In this document: positions 33,720 through 45,199 of the stretch, piece after piece
How positions within the stretch are numbered: position 1 is the stretch's first letter
How the letters are laid out: every line of letters begins with the position of its first letter
Assembly: GCA_037157565.1 (NCBI GenBank)
Contig: JAZHRO010000002.1
Span: forward strand, 73,644,001 to 73,708,000
DNA length: 64,000 bases
Reading direction: 5' to 3'
Origin: Thalassia testudinum
Taxonomy: Eukaryota > Streptophyta > Magnoliopsida > Alismatales > Hydrocharitaceae
The notes under the pieces: model-generated
What the model was told of the DNA's origin: nothing
Seen by the model: only the letters and a program-made list of their open reading frames with translations
Databases searched by the model: none
Translations under genes and position numbers: made by a program

Positions 33720-33724
33720 CGAGA
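33720..33724. repeat. TSD CGAGA, left copy (pair 35437-35441)
   Basis: CGAGA flanks both ends of the following solo LTR. Confidence 0.82.
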
Positions 33725-35436
33725 TGTTGGTGATAAAGCACCACGATCATTAATTTTGATAATAACAAAACATGTAATATTTAACATTGTATTTAGAGAT
33801 GAATATTTCAAGCTTAGGGTTGGATGAAGCTTGATGAAAGCTGAGCATTAAGGAAATGAAGAGATGAAGATAGAAGGAGATGAGCATCAAGGAAATGAAG
33901 AGATGAAGATATGAGATGAGCATTAAGAAGATGAGGAGATAGAAGGAAATGTAGCTAGATTTGTTTTATTTCATTTTTAGAATGTAAATGAGCCTTACAT
34001 TATCCTAAGGATACCTTTAAAACCTTCCTATCCTCACTCTTCTAATTCAGCATACAAAACTTTGTTTCTAATTGGATTTTCAGACGTCCTATGATTCCTT
34101 TAGACATCTGAGTCTGCCTGGTCAGACCTCTGATCTACTTTATCAAACATCTAGGCTCCTGTCTAGAACCTAGAATCATGTCCAAAATCCTCGACCACTG
34201 TCACCTAGGATTTCAGACCTCTGTGCTCATATTCAGATGTCTAGTATAGTCTTTCAAATGCCTCCTCAAGCTTTTGATATCTCTTTAACTTCAGAAGAAC
34301 AACGGTCATAATTTTTGTTGTCTTTCAGACATCTGTTATCTTCTTGAGACGTCTGAAAATGACCAACTTTCACTTTCTATCCAACGTTAAGATTGACCAC
34401 AATTGATAATGTTCGTTACTTTTTTATTTTGGAACATTGTAGGCCATTAGACGTCTTTACATTTATTCAGACGTCTAATTATTCTTTTTAAGATGTCTAC
34501 ACTTTTGACCAAACATCGAGTAAGACGTTTGACTATTTGTCTTTAGATCCCTATTTGGATCCAACCTAATTCCAGTAACGATCACTTTGACCCTGAGGCT
34601 TTTTTAGATGTCCAGTGTTATTCTTAGACGTCTAAAACTATCTAATCATATGTCTATCTTTTGTTCAAACATCCCTGTACTCAATCTTAAGAAATCCAGT
34701 AATGACTTCTTTCTTACTGAAGTCTTTCAGACGTCCAGCTATATTCTCAGACATCTGAAATGACTCCTTCAAATGTCTATCATGAATTTTCAGAAGTCTG
34801 ATATAGTCAAACTTTGAGTAAATGCTTTGTAGCCGTTCTACCTTAATTTATTCAATTCCAATTCAAATCCTAACGACTACCTAAGCTTAAATCTTACCTC
34901 TTATACCTATATATACCCACCAAGGGTTGCTTTAAGCATATACATAAAGAAAAAAAATATTCTAGTGCTAAATACTTTCTATTATCCTATTCTAAGCTCT
35001 CCAAATCTATTGTTCTATTTTGTGCTTTTTTGTTCTTGGAAATTCTTAAGAACAACATCACTCCCATTCTGATTTTCTGTATCACATAGGTTTGCAAAGG
35101 GAGTATCATAGCCTACTTTATATCCTATATCATACAAGGCTCATAAGATTGTTTACATTATTTTATTTTGTTAGTTTATTTAGGTACCTGAGTTGTGGGT
35201 TTCCCATTTCCTCTTAGTAAAGGGGTTAAACTCTCCTTGGGGGTTGTCTAGGAGAGGGGAATTATTTTTGAGGAACACCACCCTCGGATTAGTGGTATGG
35301 TTTAGTGATTCCTACTTGAGTAGGGATAAAATCTTAAATTGAGAGATCTAGGTAGAGGTTTTTCCCGAAAGAGTTGTGATTGTTTGCGATATTTTTTTTA
35401 TTGCACAATTCAATCCCCCTTCTTGTGCCATTAACA
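33725..35436 (+). mobile_element. solo LTR (1.7-kb family), copy A
   Basis: From TGTTGGTGATAAAGCACC to ..TGCCATTAACA, 1712 bp, with CGAGA TSDs and no internal sequence. Start and length match copies at 38212-39944 (reverse) and 56927-58635. The region 34080-34800 carries many CAGACGTCTG-type palindromes and decayed forms. TATATATA at 34908-34915 is the likely promoter. The family looks Sirevirus-like (GATAATAACAAAA near the start, long LTR), but no internal region is present to prove it. Confidence 0.87.
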
Positions 35437-35441
35437 CGAGA

Positions 35442-36575
35442 GGTGTGCGAAGCGGGCGTGTGGAGCAGAGACGCAACGCATGGGGGGGGGGGTTTGGTTT
35501 GAGGCACGGCAGCGCATGGGGGCACATGAGCACTACAATCGAGGCACGGCAGCACTGTTAACGTGCTTTGATTGGGTTTTAAAAATGGATGCGACGTAGT
35601 ATAGGTGACCAAAGCAAATCTAACATTTAAATTTATAATTCTCGAAATAAAAGTATCTTGAGGTTGTCTCTATGAGCAAATAATTTCGCAACTTACCACT
35701 ATTTAGAATTCTAAGTCCAGAAACTAGACGTAAACAATTAAAATTCCTTTTATCATAAATCTAGTTCAAAAATACTTAATTAAGCAATGTTAATATCGCA
35801 TGCAAGAAAATTATATTTTAGTTGGTGTTTAATTAAAGATAATGATTCAACTAAGTAATTAAGAACTAAATATATCAAGCATTAATAATGTTCTATCAAA
35901 TGTGCCAAATATCTAAAAATTGAAATCAATTCTCAGTAAATATAGCCAAATCACAAATCAATCCCTGAGAATAAGAATTTCTCACACTTAAGTCCCCAAA
36001 TGCCTACGATTCGATCCCTGTAATTCTTTTTTTCTTTCAATCAGGCCCCTGCCTTCTCCTTCAACTGGCAAACCTCACCGGAGGAGTGGTGGCGCAATGC
36101 TGGAAACGAGTTCTGACAAGAGATCTTCGCCGATGTGCGGCAGAGGGGCTTCGCTGATGCACCGCCGACGTGGTGGCGGCGTTATTGGGTCTATCGAATG
36201 AGACAAGGCTGCAAACGACAGCCGAGGAAGCGGTGGGTTCGATGGTGGTCAACGAAGGTTCTTAGGGCACGAAAATCCTTGTTGAAAGTAGCAATCGGTT
36301 CCTCGTGCCCTCAAGAAGCTTCGCGAGAGGCTTAAGAGCTAGTGGAGAGGTGGAAGCAGCAGTCGACATCGGCGTGGATGGCAACGATTGTGGGTCATCA
36401 TCGAGGTGTGAATCTGGTCGAAACTCTCAACCAATAGGTCAAGAAGCTTCGTCGAGACTCGCTGAACGTGATGGTGGCGATAAATGGCTGCGAGGACGTC
36501 GGAGATGGGCTGGCGATGGTGGGAAACACAGCAGCCGGTGTGGGTGTCAAGTAGAGGCGTCAGGCAGTCAAGGCT
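35442..36575. other. host sequence between insertions, unassigned
   Basis: This is the continuation of 33303-33719 once the solo LTR is removed. Phrases near 35490-35560 (GGCACGGCAGCGCATGGGGG) recur in altered form at 51690-51760, so the host may itself be an older LTR element. The frame 36305-36598 crosses into the next element and is not a gene. Confidence 0.4.
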
Positions 36576-37567
36576 TGAGGGATGCCTATGGATCGTAAAG
36601 TATACTAGAGGGGAAGTGTAAATAGTATCGCTTTAAAAAAATATTATGAATATATCCACAACAGAATCAAGCACGAATTACACCTAGATTTATGGTGGAA
36701 ACCCAAACCGGGTGAAAACCATTACCTAAGCCTCTCAACTTAGGATTTTCCCGACTAATCGAGGCTAGTCAATCCACTATCATACCACTTAAATGAGGAT
36801 GACACAACCTCTTTACAAATACTTCTCTTTATAACCTAAAGAGAAACACAACAACAAAAACTACAATGGATCTTCTTCAATAACTTAGGATCCGTTAATT
36901 AAAACAACAATGTAAAATAACAATGTAGAACTATGGAACCTCAAGAAAATCAAACCAGTATTTCAGCGGAGGTTTGAAACGACATGCTTTGAAAGGTGTG
37001 AAAATCGAAGCGCAGAAGCACTTAAAGAAGCACGAGAGGCTCTATTCTTTGAGAGGATTTTCTATTGAAAGTTATATATCAAAGGGCTGCGTATGACCTC
37101 TATTTATACTAAAAATTCGACCTAAAAAGGAAATGAAATTGGTCGATCAATTAAGGTTGATTGGTCGATCAAAACGAGATCTGATCGATCAATCTAATTA
37201 TTTGATCGATCACTGATTGGTCGATTAATTAGCTTAATTGGTCAATCAAAAGGGTATTAATCATCTTCCTAAAATGGGTTGGTTTGATTTATTAACTAAG
37301 TTGGTTGGTTGATCATTAAATTTGGTCGATCAATTAATATTATTGGTTGATCAAAAACCCTAGCTAATTTTTAGAGAAAAACATGAAAATCCGTTTGAGT
37401 TTTATTTTGAGGTTCCTTACAATAATATCTTAGACTCAATAAAAGTAAAAGTTAGATCTACATCCGTCTAATCTTGACCCAAGAGAGAAGCTCTGATCCA
37501 TGATAGTCCTGAAATATTAGTATTGCAATAAACATAATTTTAGTACATCAAAACAGAGGTGCTTACA
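36576..37567 (-). repeat. 3' LTR of the Sirevirus-like element
   Basis: On the plus strand TGAGGGATGCC..GTGCTTACA. It aligns throughout with 43713-44703. A TATA box (TATAAATA complement at 37101-37108) is present. About eight GATCGATC-related palindromes occupy 37140-37365. Confidence 0.88.
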
Positions 37568-37639
37568 TTCTCCCCCTTTTTGATGATAACAAAATTATAA
37601 TTATGAATTGAAATATTATGCATAATATCTCCCCCTTTT
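37568..37639 (-). promoter_or_regulatory. polypurine tract, duplicated
   Basis: On the minus strand AAAAAGGGGGAGAA (37581-37568) abuts the 3' LTR. A second copy, AAAAAGGGGGAGAT (37639-37626), lies 45 bp upstream. The tract primes plus-strand synthesis. Confidence 0.75.
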
Positions 37640-38211
37640 TGTTTCTGCAAATGGTAAAACATGCTGCTATCAATTTCAATTAACTTCCCCTTAAGCATGT
37701 AAATAAAGCAACAATAATCTCAACATGCAATTTCAAGAGAGTAAAATATATCTGAGAGAGATAATATCCATGCATATAACAATAGTATAATAGAGTCTAG
37801 ATAAACAGAACAAAAATAGTCTACAGAATATAAAGTTTTATAATCCAATGAAGCTAAGTAAAGCAGAAACTAATGCTGAAGCTACTCATCTAATGATGCC
37901 ATGAAGGCATCCATTGTGCTTTGGAGGTCTGTATCTAACTCGAGGTCCATCGAGTCAAATCTCTCTGAGGAGGCGGGCTAGCCAAGACATAGGCAGGCAG
38001 CACTGAGCTGACAATCTCGGTGTCAGCTACCTAGATGTCCTGCGAGGCGGTGTAACCTGCTAGTCTGCTAGTGCTGCTACAGTGGTAGGAGGAGGAGGAG
38101 GTGTTACTAATGATAGAGGCATGGTAGTAGATCGGCGAGGACGAGGAGGTCGGTGAAGCTACTGCTAAATCCCATGAATAGACTCTCCAAGTCTATCCAA
38201 GAATTAGCTTT

Positions 38212-39944
38212 TGCAGGTTCTACAGGAGGGGGTGAGATTTACATGATATGAAATAAAATGCAGAAGTAAAGTAAACAATCACACAAAAGTTCAATCACAC
38301 AGGTATACAATGATTTTTAGGTGGAACCCTAAACCAGAGGTAAAACCACCACCTAAACCTCTCGATTTATAATTTCCCGATCAACCGAGTCAATCAAATC
38401 CACTAATGTACTACTTAAACGAGGACAGTATAACCTCTTACAACCATGCTACTTTGAACAAGGGTAGCATACCTCAAACCCTCCTCTTCACAAGGAGTAT
38501 TTTGTCCCACGATGGAGATGAAAATTCGCAAAGCGAATACCCAACTCAGAATAAAGAAAAATAACAAGAGCCTGTAGAACCACAAAGTATCTATCTTAAA
38601 CTTAGCTTCTATAGGCAATGGGTACTTCCCTGAGATGAAGTGAAGTGCGTAGTGGATTGATGCTTTCAGATGAAGATTGTGTAGACGGGAGAGCAATGGC
38701 ACTTCTGGCACTTGATAAACTCTTCTTTTGGACACAAAGGTATGGAAGTAGTATTCTTAGGTGTGTCTTGCAAAGGAAAGGTCATCCTCTATTTATAGAG
38801 GCCCTAAAAGGGTTTATAAGGCCTTAGAAAGCTTCTATAGCCATTGGGAATAAACCCAAGGAAAATCAGATCGAAATCAGGGCTATTAATAATTCTGATA
38901 GGGTTATCAGACGTTTGAATCTATTATCAGACATCTGGGTCTTCATCTGATTTTATGGTCGGACGTCTGATCTAGAAGGGTGGGTCAACTGGACGGTGTT
39001 GGATCAGAACAAATGTCTAAAGGTTACTTTTAAGGCGTCTGGACTTAAGGTCAGACATCTAATTTAAGATGGGTTTCCTTCCTATTTTTGTCTAGACCTA
39101 AACAGGGTTCTAGGTCAAGTTGATCAGATGATAGGTTAGTCATTTAGCACAACGTCTGGATGTCTGAAAACATAAATCACTGTGGGACTAGATTTTCCAA
39201 GGCTCAAACGACTATAATCACTGACAAAAGTGATTTGGGGATGAATTGAGCCTAACGTCTATTTATCAGACGTCTAGGGATCTTTACAAACATCGGAAAG
39301 AGAATGTGGGTTAAATTAAAAGATAAACCTCAACGATTAAGTCTAACAAAGCCAACGGTCCTCTAGTTCGACGTCTGGCAAGATCATCAGACTTCATCTA
39401 AGACGTCTAGACTAAGGGCTGAACATCTGAAACTGGCAAACAGAGAGTGGTTCTCCAGCCTAAGTGTTTTGGACGTTTGATCAAATAGTCAAACGTTTTC
39501 AAGTCTAAGCTCAGATGTCTGATTTTTAGATTGGATGTCTGATCAGGTTGTCTGACGCCTATTTTAGCTTTCTAAGTTCTCTACGAAAAGCCTAAGTGTC
39601 CTAGGTTTGTGTAGCCATTCCTATGACTATAATTTTGTTACTTTGATGCTCTTTAACATATAATCTAAACATAATAAAGAGAAAAGAACAAAGATAATAA
39701 AAATGGAGTACAGAATACAAAAAAGAAATCTATTCTATTCTTCTTGTCTTCTAGCTCCTGCTTCACGCGAAGCTCCTTCTTCTCCATCAAGCTTCTTCAA
39801 TCCACCATGGACGCGAGCTTGAGCTCTTTCGCACTTGTATCCATTTGCAAATATCTTGAAACTCATAAACTCAAATTGCAAATGTTAAATAACAAGTATT
39901 TTGTTATTATCAAAATTAATGATCGTAGTGTCCTTTCACCAACA
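38212..39944 (-). mobile_element. solo LTR (1.7-kb family), copy B, nested
   Basis: The minus strand starts TGTTGGTGAAAGGACAC (39944) and ends ..AACCTGCA (38212), 1733 bp. Flanks are GCTTT (38207-38211) and ACTTT (39945-39949), a one-mismatch TSD. GACGTC-type palindromes lie at 38900-39560 and the TATA complement at 38790-38797. It inserted downstream of the extra ORF of the Sirevirus-like element, so it is the younger of the two. Confidence 0.83.
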
Positions 39945-39949
39945 ACTTT

Positions 39950-41062
39950 GAGCATTTAGGTATTCTGATACCTAATGCCCATGTTTCATCATCACCATCT
40001 TTGTCTCTCTCTGCCGATGCATCATCAAAGAAATACCACCTGTCACATCCTGTATACTGACAAAATCCCTGCCTGTAAGAGGTCTGTCCAAAAGGCCCCA
40101 CTCTTGCTCGTAGAAGGATGGAGAGGGTTGCACTAGAGGAGGACATGTCGCAGTAAAGTCTCATAAGGTAGGAAAGGAGCAGGGACTGTTGATGGTTCTT
40201 GCTACTGCTGCTGCTCCTAGGCTGCATCCTCACCACGGGCTACCTAAGCTTGCTCCATCTTTGTATAAGTGAGCTTATCAAATATGAAGACTCTAGTGAT
40301 AAACAATTTATGATTAATATCCATGGGAACACTGAAATGTAAGAAGATGTGAGAAAGAAGTGTCCTAAACTAGAAGGAGCTGGTGGGTTGCTTTCTCATT
40401 AAATACAAAATCAAGTGGTTCCAGTTGAACCGCTTGTTCTTAAGAAAGGCATAAAGTGTAATGAGCATAATGCCAGGGTAGTTTTCAAAGGAAGTGCATT
40501 TGGACATAAAATTCCATAAAAATACATGATTAAGAAATCGTGGAAGACAGCGAAAATAAGGGGACTTGGCTGGACGACCCAAGTCAAAATGGGAGGGAGT
40601 GAGCAGGGTCTCCCTAATGGTATTCATCTGTGTCTGCTGGTGAAGCTCGAGAAAAGTAGGACCAACAAACGGACAACCAAGAATCTCTGACATAACATCC
40701 GAATTGACCAGAACCTACATGCCATAGATGTTCGAGGTCAACTCGATGTTGAAGCCCTCACCTATATTTTTCAAGTTGGCATAAAATAGGTGACAAGCCA
40801 TAGGGTCAACACCAGGTATGTAGCTATTTTTGGAACCCACACAAAACTTTCGCTCAAAAAGATGTAAAATCTGGTGATATGTAAATTTTTCACGGATTCC
40901 AAGAAAGATAGACTTGAAGTAAACAAAATCGACTGGTCTACCAACATGTGGTGAAAGTTTGGCTAAGAGAGGAAAACGATCACGAGTGACCTCAGTGATG
41001 AAAAATCGATAAAACGTATCATCACAATGGGAAGAGGAGGCACATACGCGTTTTGGGGCCAT
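39950..41062 (-). pseudogene. extra ORF downstream of pol (plant-transposon-domain protein)
   Basis: ATG at 41062 starts MAPKRVCASSSH. The frame runs with few stops through TFYRFFITEVTRDRFPLLAK, FTYHQILHLFERKF and GVDPMACHLFYANLKNIGEG, passes a TAG at 40717-40715, and continues to at least 40373. More TAG stops follow, in a Gln-rich stretch near 40215. The pattern matches the uncharacterised 'putative plant transposon protein' domain common in plant LTR elements; this is recognition by eye. In position it corresponds to the env-like ORF of Sireviruses, but I see no signal peptide, fusion peptide or clear membrane anchor. Confidence 0.6.
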
Positions 41063-41075
41063 AACAGAACTGAAA

Positions 41076-42071
41076 TTGCACGTTGGTCGATCAAATAAGG
41101 ATTTTTGGTCGATAAAAAATGAACCGGACAGAGTTCTGAAAAAATCGACTTTTGGTCGATCCACCAATAATTTTGGTCGATCGAAAGTGTTCAAACGCGA
41201 TACACTGTGTTTGTTTCCAAGTGATAAGCTCACAAATATTGCAAGGTTTCACAAGCAATCACCCAAATAATCAACAATATTAACAGATCTACTCATAGCA
41301 CATCTCATACTCAAAGAAAATCCTAAAAGAAACGGATTTGATTTAAGTTAGAGTGTACCATGATCGATCAAGTTTTGGTCAATCAAAGGGAGGATGGCAA
41401 GGATGGAGATGTGGACGAGGACAGCCAACGACCGAGAGAGGCGAGTTGGCGTGCGAGAAGCTTCGAGGTTGCATGGAGAGGTTTGTCATGGAAGAGGCAT
41501 CGAGAGTGTTGTTGCACACACGGAGGACACACGAAGGTGGTGTGACTTGCTCGCATGGGAGACGGCGATGGTCGTAGGCAGCAGTGAAGGTTGGTCATTC
41601 ACCGTCGCCGAAGAAGTGGGGTCGGGTGGAGTTTGTTTGGTGGTGGAGAAGGTGTGGGGACCAAATGTGGGGTATAGGTTAGTAAAAAAAATGATTTGAT
41701 GGTAAAAACGATTGCGTTTTATGGAAGAGTTGATTAGCAAAATAGGTAAACGCATTTTAGGTAGCTAATCAAGGTGATTAAGGTTGGTTAGGAGGATTAG
41801 GAGCGAGATTCAAGGTAAAAAAATGCAATCTCGAAAAGTGAATCCTCTCAATTTTGGTTGATCAAAACAAAAAATGATTGGTCAATTAAGCTAATTGGTC
41901 GATCAGAGTTCAAACGATTGGAGGGAAAATTCCCACCCAACTGGATTAGTCGATTAAACAACTAATTTTAATTGATCAAAACTCAAATTTTTGGAGTAAA
42001 ATTTCCTGCCAAATAATTTGATCAATCAATCAAATATTTTGATCCATCAAAGAGGTTTGGTTGATCGATTT
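41076..42071. other. spacer with TTGGTCGATCAA-type repeats
   Basis: The leader between RNase H and the extra ORF. Clusters of GGTCGATCAA-related palindromes occur at 41080-41200, 41360-41390 and 41855-42070, the same motif as in the LTRs. The GC-rich middle (41390-41650) has overlapping frames on both strands but nothing recognisable. Confidence 0.6.
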
Positions 42072-42118
42072 TTTTTTATTGTTGATTGATTAAAAATTGA
42101 TCAATCAACAATAAAAAA
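42072..42118. repeat. 19-bp perfect hairpin
   Basis: TTTTTTATTGTTGATTGAT (42072-42090) and its exact complement (42100-42118) with a 9-nt loop, just 3' of pol in the element's sense. Confidence 0.85.
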
Positions 42119-42135
42119 CATATCAATCAAATAAA

Positions 42136-42885
42136 TTAATTTAGCTCTCTTAGTCTTGATAAACCTAGTGAGTGGCAAATTAGATTAAACATTTCCTTTG
42201 GCAATGGTTTTGTGAAGATATCAGCTAATTGATTTTCTATTTTAACAAATTCTAAGTTGATTTCTCCTTTTAAGACATAGTCTCTTAGAAAGTGGTGTCT
42301 AACATCAATATGTTTAGTCCTACAGTGTTGAATTGGGTTCTTAGATAAGTTTATGGCACCATTGTTTTCACACATATTTTATTATTCATGTAGGATAGGC
42401 CAAAATCTTGTAAGGTTTGTTTCATTCACAATAGTTATGAACAAGCTAAAGGAGTAGCTACATATTTTGCTTCAGTTGTTGAAAGTGAAATAATGTGTTG
42501 TTTTCTAGAGAACTAAGAGACTAAGGAATTTTCGAGAAATTGACACGTTCCACTAGTACTCTTTCGGTCTGTAAAGCTACCTACATAGTCAGCATCATAG
42601 AAGGAATACAGTTCCTATGTGTCTATCTTCGAATAGAAAACTCCTAAGTCTTATGTATTGTTTAAGTATCTAAATATTCTTTTAACAGCATTTAGATGTA
42701 TTTCCTTAGGGTTTACTTAGAAGCAAGCACACAAACAAGTGCAAAAGAGAATATCAGGTTTACTAGCAGTCAAATATAATAATGATCCTATCATTCTTTT
42801 ATACAATTTCTAATCTACAGACTTACCTGTGTCATCAGATTTTAGTTGTGTAGAAGTTGCCATAGGTGTTTCTTTTCCCTTTACT
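42136..42885 (-). pseudogene. copia RT C-terminus and RNase H
   Basis: The minus strand reads KRMIGSLLYLTASKPDILF (from about 42810), the RT end, then a YVGSFTDRKSTSGTCQFLE-type RNase H block. The terminal open frame is 42375-42136: INLSKNPIQHCRTKHIDVRH and QLADIFTKPLPKEMF. These are diagnostic of Ty1/copia pol. Several stops occur. Upstream it joins gag sequence directly, so the rest of pol is deleted. Confidence 0.88.
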
Positions 42886-42889
42886 TTAT

Positions 42890-43684
42890 TTATCGAGAAT
42901 TTCTTCTTCCTCTAGCTCCTCTTATTCTTGAGGAACTTTCTGGAGAGGAGGCTATGTCTTTCTCCTTGTCTTTGTTTGATGAATCCTTAGAATGCTAATT
43001 GGTTTTGAAAGCTACGGTCTTCTTCTTGAGTCCTTCTTCGTGCTCCTTCATGTGTTGAAGCTGAACTTTGTAAGCCATCAGACTTCCAACAAGATCATCT
43101 AGTTTCAGCGTAGATAGATCTTTTGATTCCTATATGGTTGTGGTCTTTGTTTCCCAGTCGCAAGTGAGTGATCGGAGGATCTTCTTTATCAAGACTTCAT
43201 TCTTCATGTCTTGGTCGAGACTTCGTAACGAATTTACAATATTCGCAAATCTCGTAAACATCTCCTTTATGGTTTCACCTTTCTTCATCCTTAAAAGTTC
43301 ATATTTCTGAGTTAGTAAATTTATATGAGTTTCTTTTACCTTTGACATTCCTTCATGAGTGACTTCGAGGATGCTCCAAATCTTGTAGGCTGTCTTGCAG
43401 GCTGAGACTCAGTTGAACTCCACTCTAGAAAGCCCGCAGAAGATTGCGTTCATGGCTTTCGCGTTATGCATTGCCATCTTCTTCTGATCCGGAGTTGCTG
43501 CCACACCTTCCTTGATCTCGAGGCATGTGTACTTGGAGGCAATGACATCCCATACTTCGAAGTCCATTGACTCCAGGAAGATCTGCATCCTGGTCTTCCA
43601 ATAACCGTAGCTCGTTCCATCAAATAATGGAGGTCGAAGTGCCAATTGACCCTCTGCATACGTGTTAATAGTTGATTTGGACAT
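42890..43684 (-). pseudogene. copia gag (UBN2 type)
   Basis: ATG at 43684 begins MSKSTINTYAEGQLALRPPL and continues FDGTSYGYWKTRMQIFLES, the copia gag N-terminus. After TGA at about 43408-43406 the same frame gives THINLLTQKYELLRMKKGE and MFTRFANIVNSL (UBN2 core). Another stop near 43129 precedes a Lys/Glu-rich tail to about 42890. The ATG is only a few bases from the PBS, so there is virtually no leader. Confidence 0.85.
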
Positions 43685-43688
43685 CTCT

Positions 43689-43711
43689 GGACAACCGCGC
43701 TCTAATACCAA
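43689..43711 (-). promoter_or_regulatory. PBS, initiator Met-tRNA type
   Basis: Minus strand TGGTATTAGAGC just inside the 5' LTR, the usual copia PBS with one C-to-T change. Confidence 0.82.
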
Positions 43712-43712
43712 A

Positions 43713-44703
43713 TGAGGGATGCCTATGGATCGTAAAGTATACTAGAGGGGTGGGGTGAATAGTATCGCTTAAAAAAAATATTATGAATATATCCACAATA
43801 GAATCAAGCATAGATTACACCTGGATTTATACTGGAAATCCAAACTGGGTGAAAACCACTACCTAAGCCTCTCAGCTTAGGATTTTCCTGACTAGTCGAG
43901 GCTAGTCAATCCACTATCATACCACTTGAACGATGGTGACACAAGCTCTTTACAAACACTTCTCTTTGTAACTTAAAGAGAAGCACAACAAAAACTACAA
44001 CGGATCTTCCCCAACAACTTGGGATCCGTTAATCAAAACAACAATGTAAAATAATAATGTAGAACTATGAAACCTCAATAAAATCAAACCAGTATTTAAA
44101 AGGGTTGAAATGACATACTTTGAAAGGTGTGAAAATTGAAGCGCAGAAGCACTTAAAGAAGCACAAGAGGCTTTATTCTTTGAGAGGATTTTCTATTGAA
44201 AGTTGTATATAAAAGGCTTGCATATGAATTCTATTTATACTAAAAATTCAACCTAAAAAGGAAATGAAATTGATCGATCAATTAAGGTAAATTAGTCGAT
44301 TAAAACAAGATTTAGTCGATCAATCTAGTTATTTGATCGATCATTGATTGGTCGATTAATTAGCTTAATTGGTCGATCAAAAGGGTATTAATCATTTTCT
44401 TAAAATGGGCCAGTTTGATCGATTAACTAAGTTGGTTGGTTGATCAATCAATTTGGTTGATCACTTAATCTTATTGGTCAATCAAAAACCCTAAAAACTA
44501 ATTTTTAGAGAAAAGTGCGAAAATCCGTTTGAGTTTTATTTTAAGGTTCCTTACAACAATATCCTAGACTCAGTAAAAGTAAAAGACATGGATCTGCATC
44601 CGTCTAATCTTGATCCAAGAGAGAAGCTCTGATCCATAATAGTCCTAAAATATTAATCTTGCAATAAACATAATTTTGGTGCATTAAAACAGAGATGCTT
44701 ACA
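43713..44703 (-). repeat. 5' LTR of the Sirevirus-like element
   Basis: Partner of 36576-37567. TATA complement at 44232-44239 and GATCGATC-type palindromes at 44270-44490. The right flank AGGCC pairs with AGGCT at 36571-36575. Confidence 0.88.
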
Positions 44704-44708
44704 AGGCC

Positions 44709-45194
44709 CTCAATTGCTTGAGGGCTTTTGTCCACTCGATCGTGGTGGTGCTTGTGGTGTGGTTGGCGAGGAGGGAGGACGGCTGAAGCATCAAGGGCGT
44801 GTGGTCGAAGCGGACATCGAAGCATGGCTGGAGTTTTGCCACCCACGAGGAAGACAATTGAGAAAGAGGGGTTTTGGGGTCTAAACCTACAACTAAAGAG
44901 CCTAAGTTACTCTAGGGAGATAGGGGAGGAGGAAGACTACCTAGGAGTGGACGAAGGAGGTCAAGAATGATCGATTTTGGTACACCAACCGCAAGGAAGA
45001 TGGAGGGTCCAGGGAAGAAGACTAACGGCGAGAAAAGGGAAGGAGAGGGTCATGCTTTGGTTGGTGATGACCTGAGGAAGGTGAGGAAGAAGGTAGTGAT
45101 GCCCTTGTGATAGGAGGATGCACGGACGAAGAGGTCTGAGAGGGCTACCGGGGCCAGAGACGATGATGGTCGAGGAATAAGAGGGTAGGAAACT
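44709..45194. other. host sequence between insertions, unassigned
   Basis: The continuation of 36575 after removing the copia element. Purine-rich, with no recognisable gene. Confidence 0.4.
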
Positions 45195-45199
45195 CGACC

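Larger units (their letters stand above)
36576..44703 (-). mobile_element. Sirevirus-like Ty1/copia element with pol deletion and extra ORF
   Basis: 8.1 kb bounded by LTRs of 992 and 991 bp and a near-TSD AGGCT/AGGCC. In minus-strand order: 5' LTR 44703-43713, Met-tRNA PBS, gag, RT end and RNase H, a hairpin, an extra ORF after pol, a nested solo LTR, purine tract AAAAAGGGGGAGAA, 3' LTR 37567-36576. The GATAACAAAA..GGGGGAGA-like purine-tract context and an additional ORF between pol and the 3' LTR are Sirevirus (Maximus/SIRE) traits. Protease, integrase and most of RT are missing. The LTRs and interior repeat a TTGATCGATCAA-type palindrome. Confidence 0.85.

Noticed and set aside
36305..36598. 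97-codon Gly/Arg/Ser frame
   Set aside because: It crosses the insertion boundary at 36576, so it cannot be an original gene.
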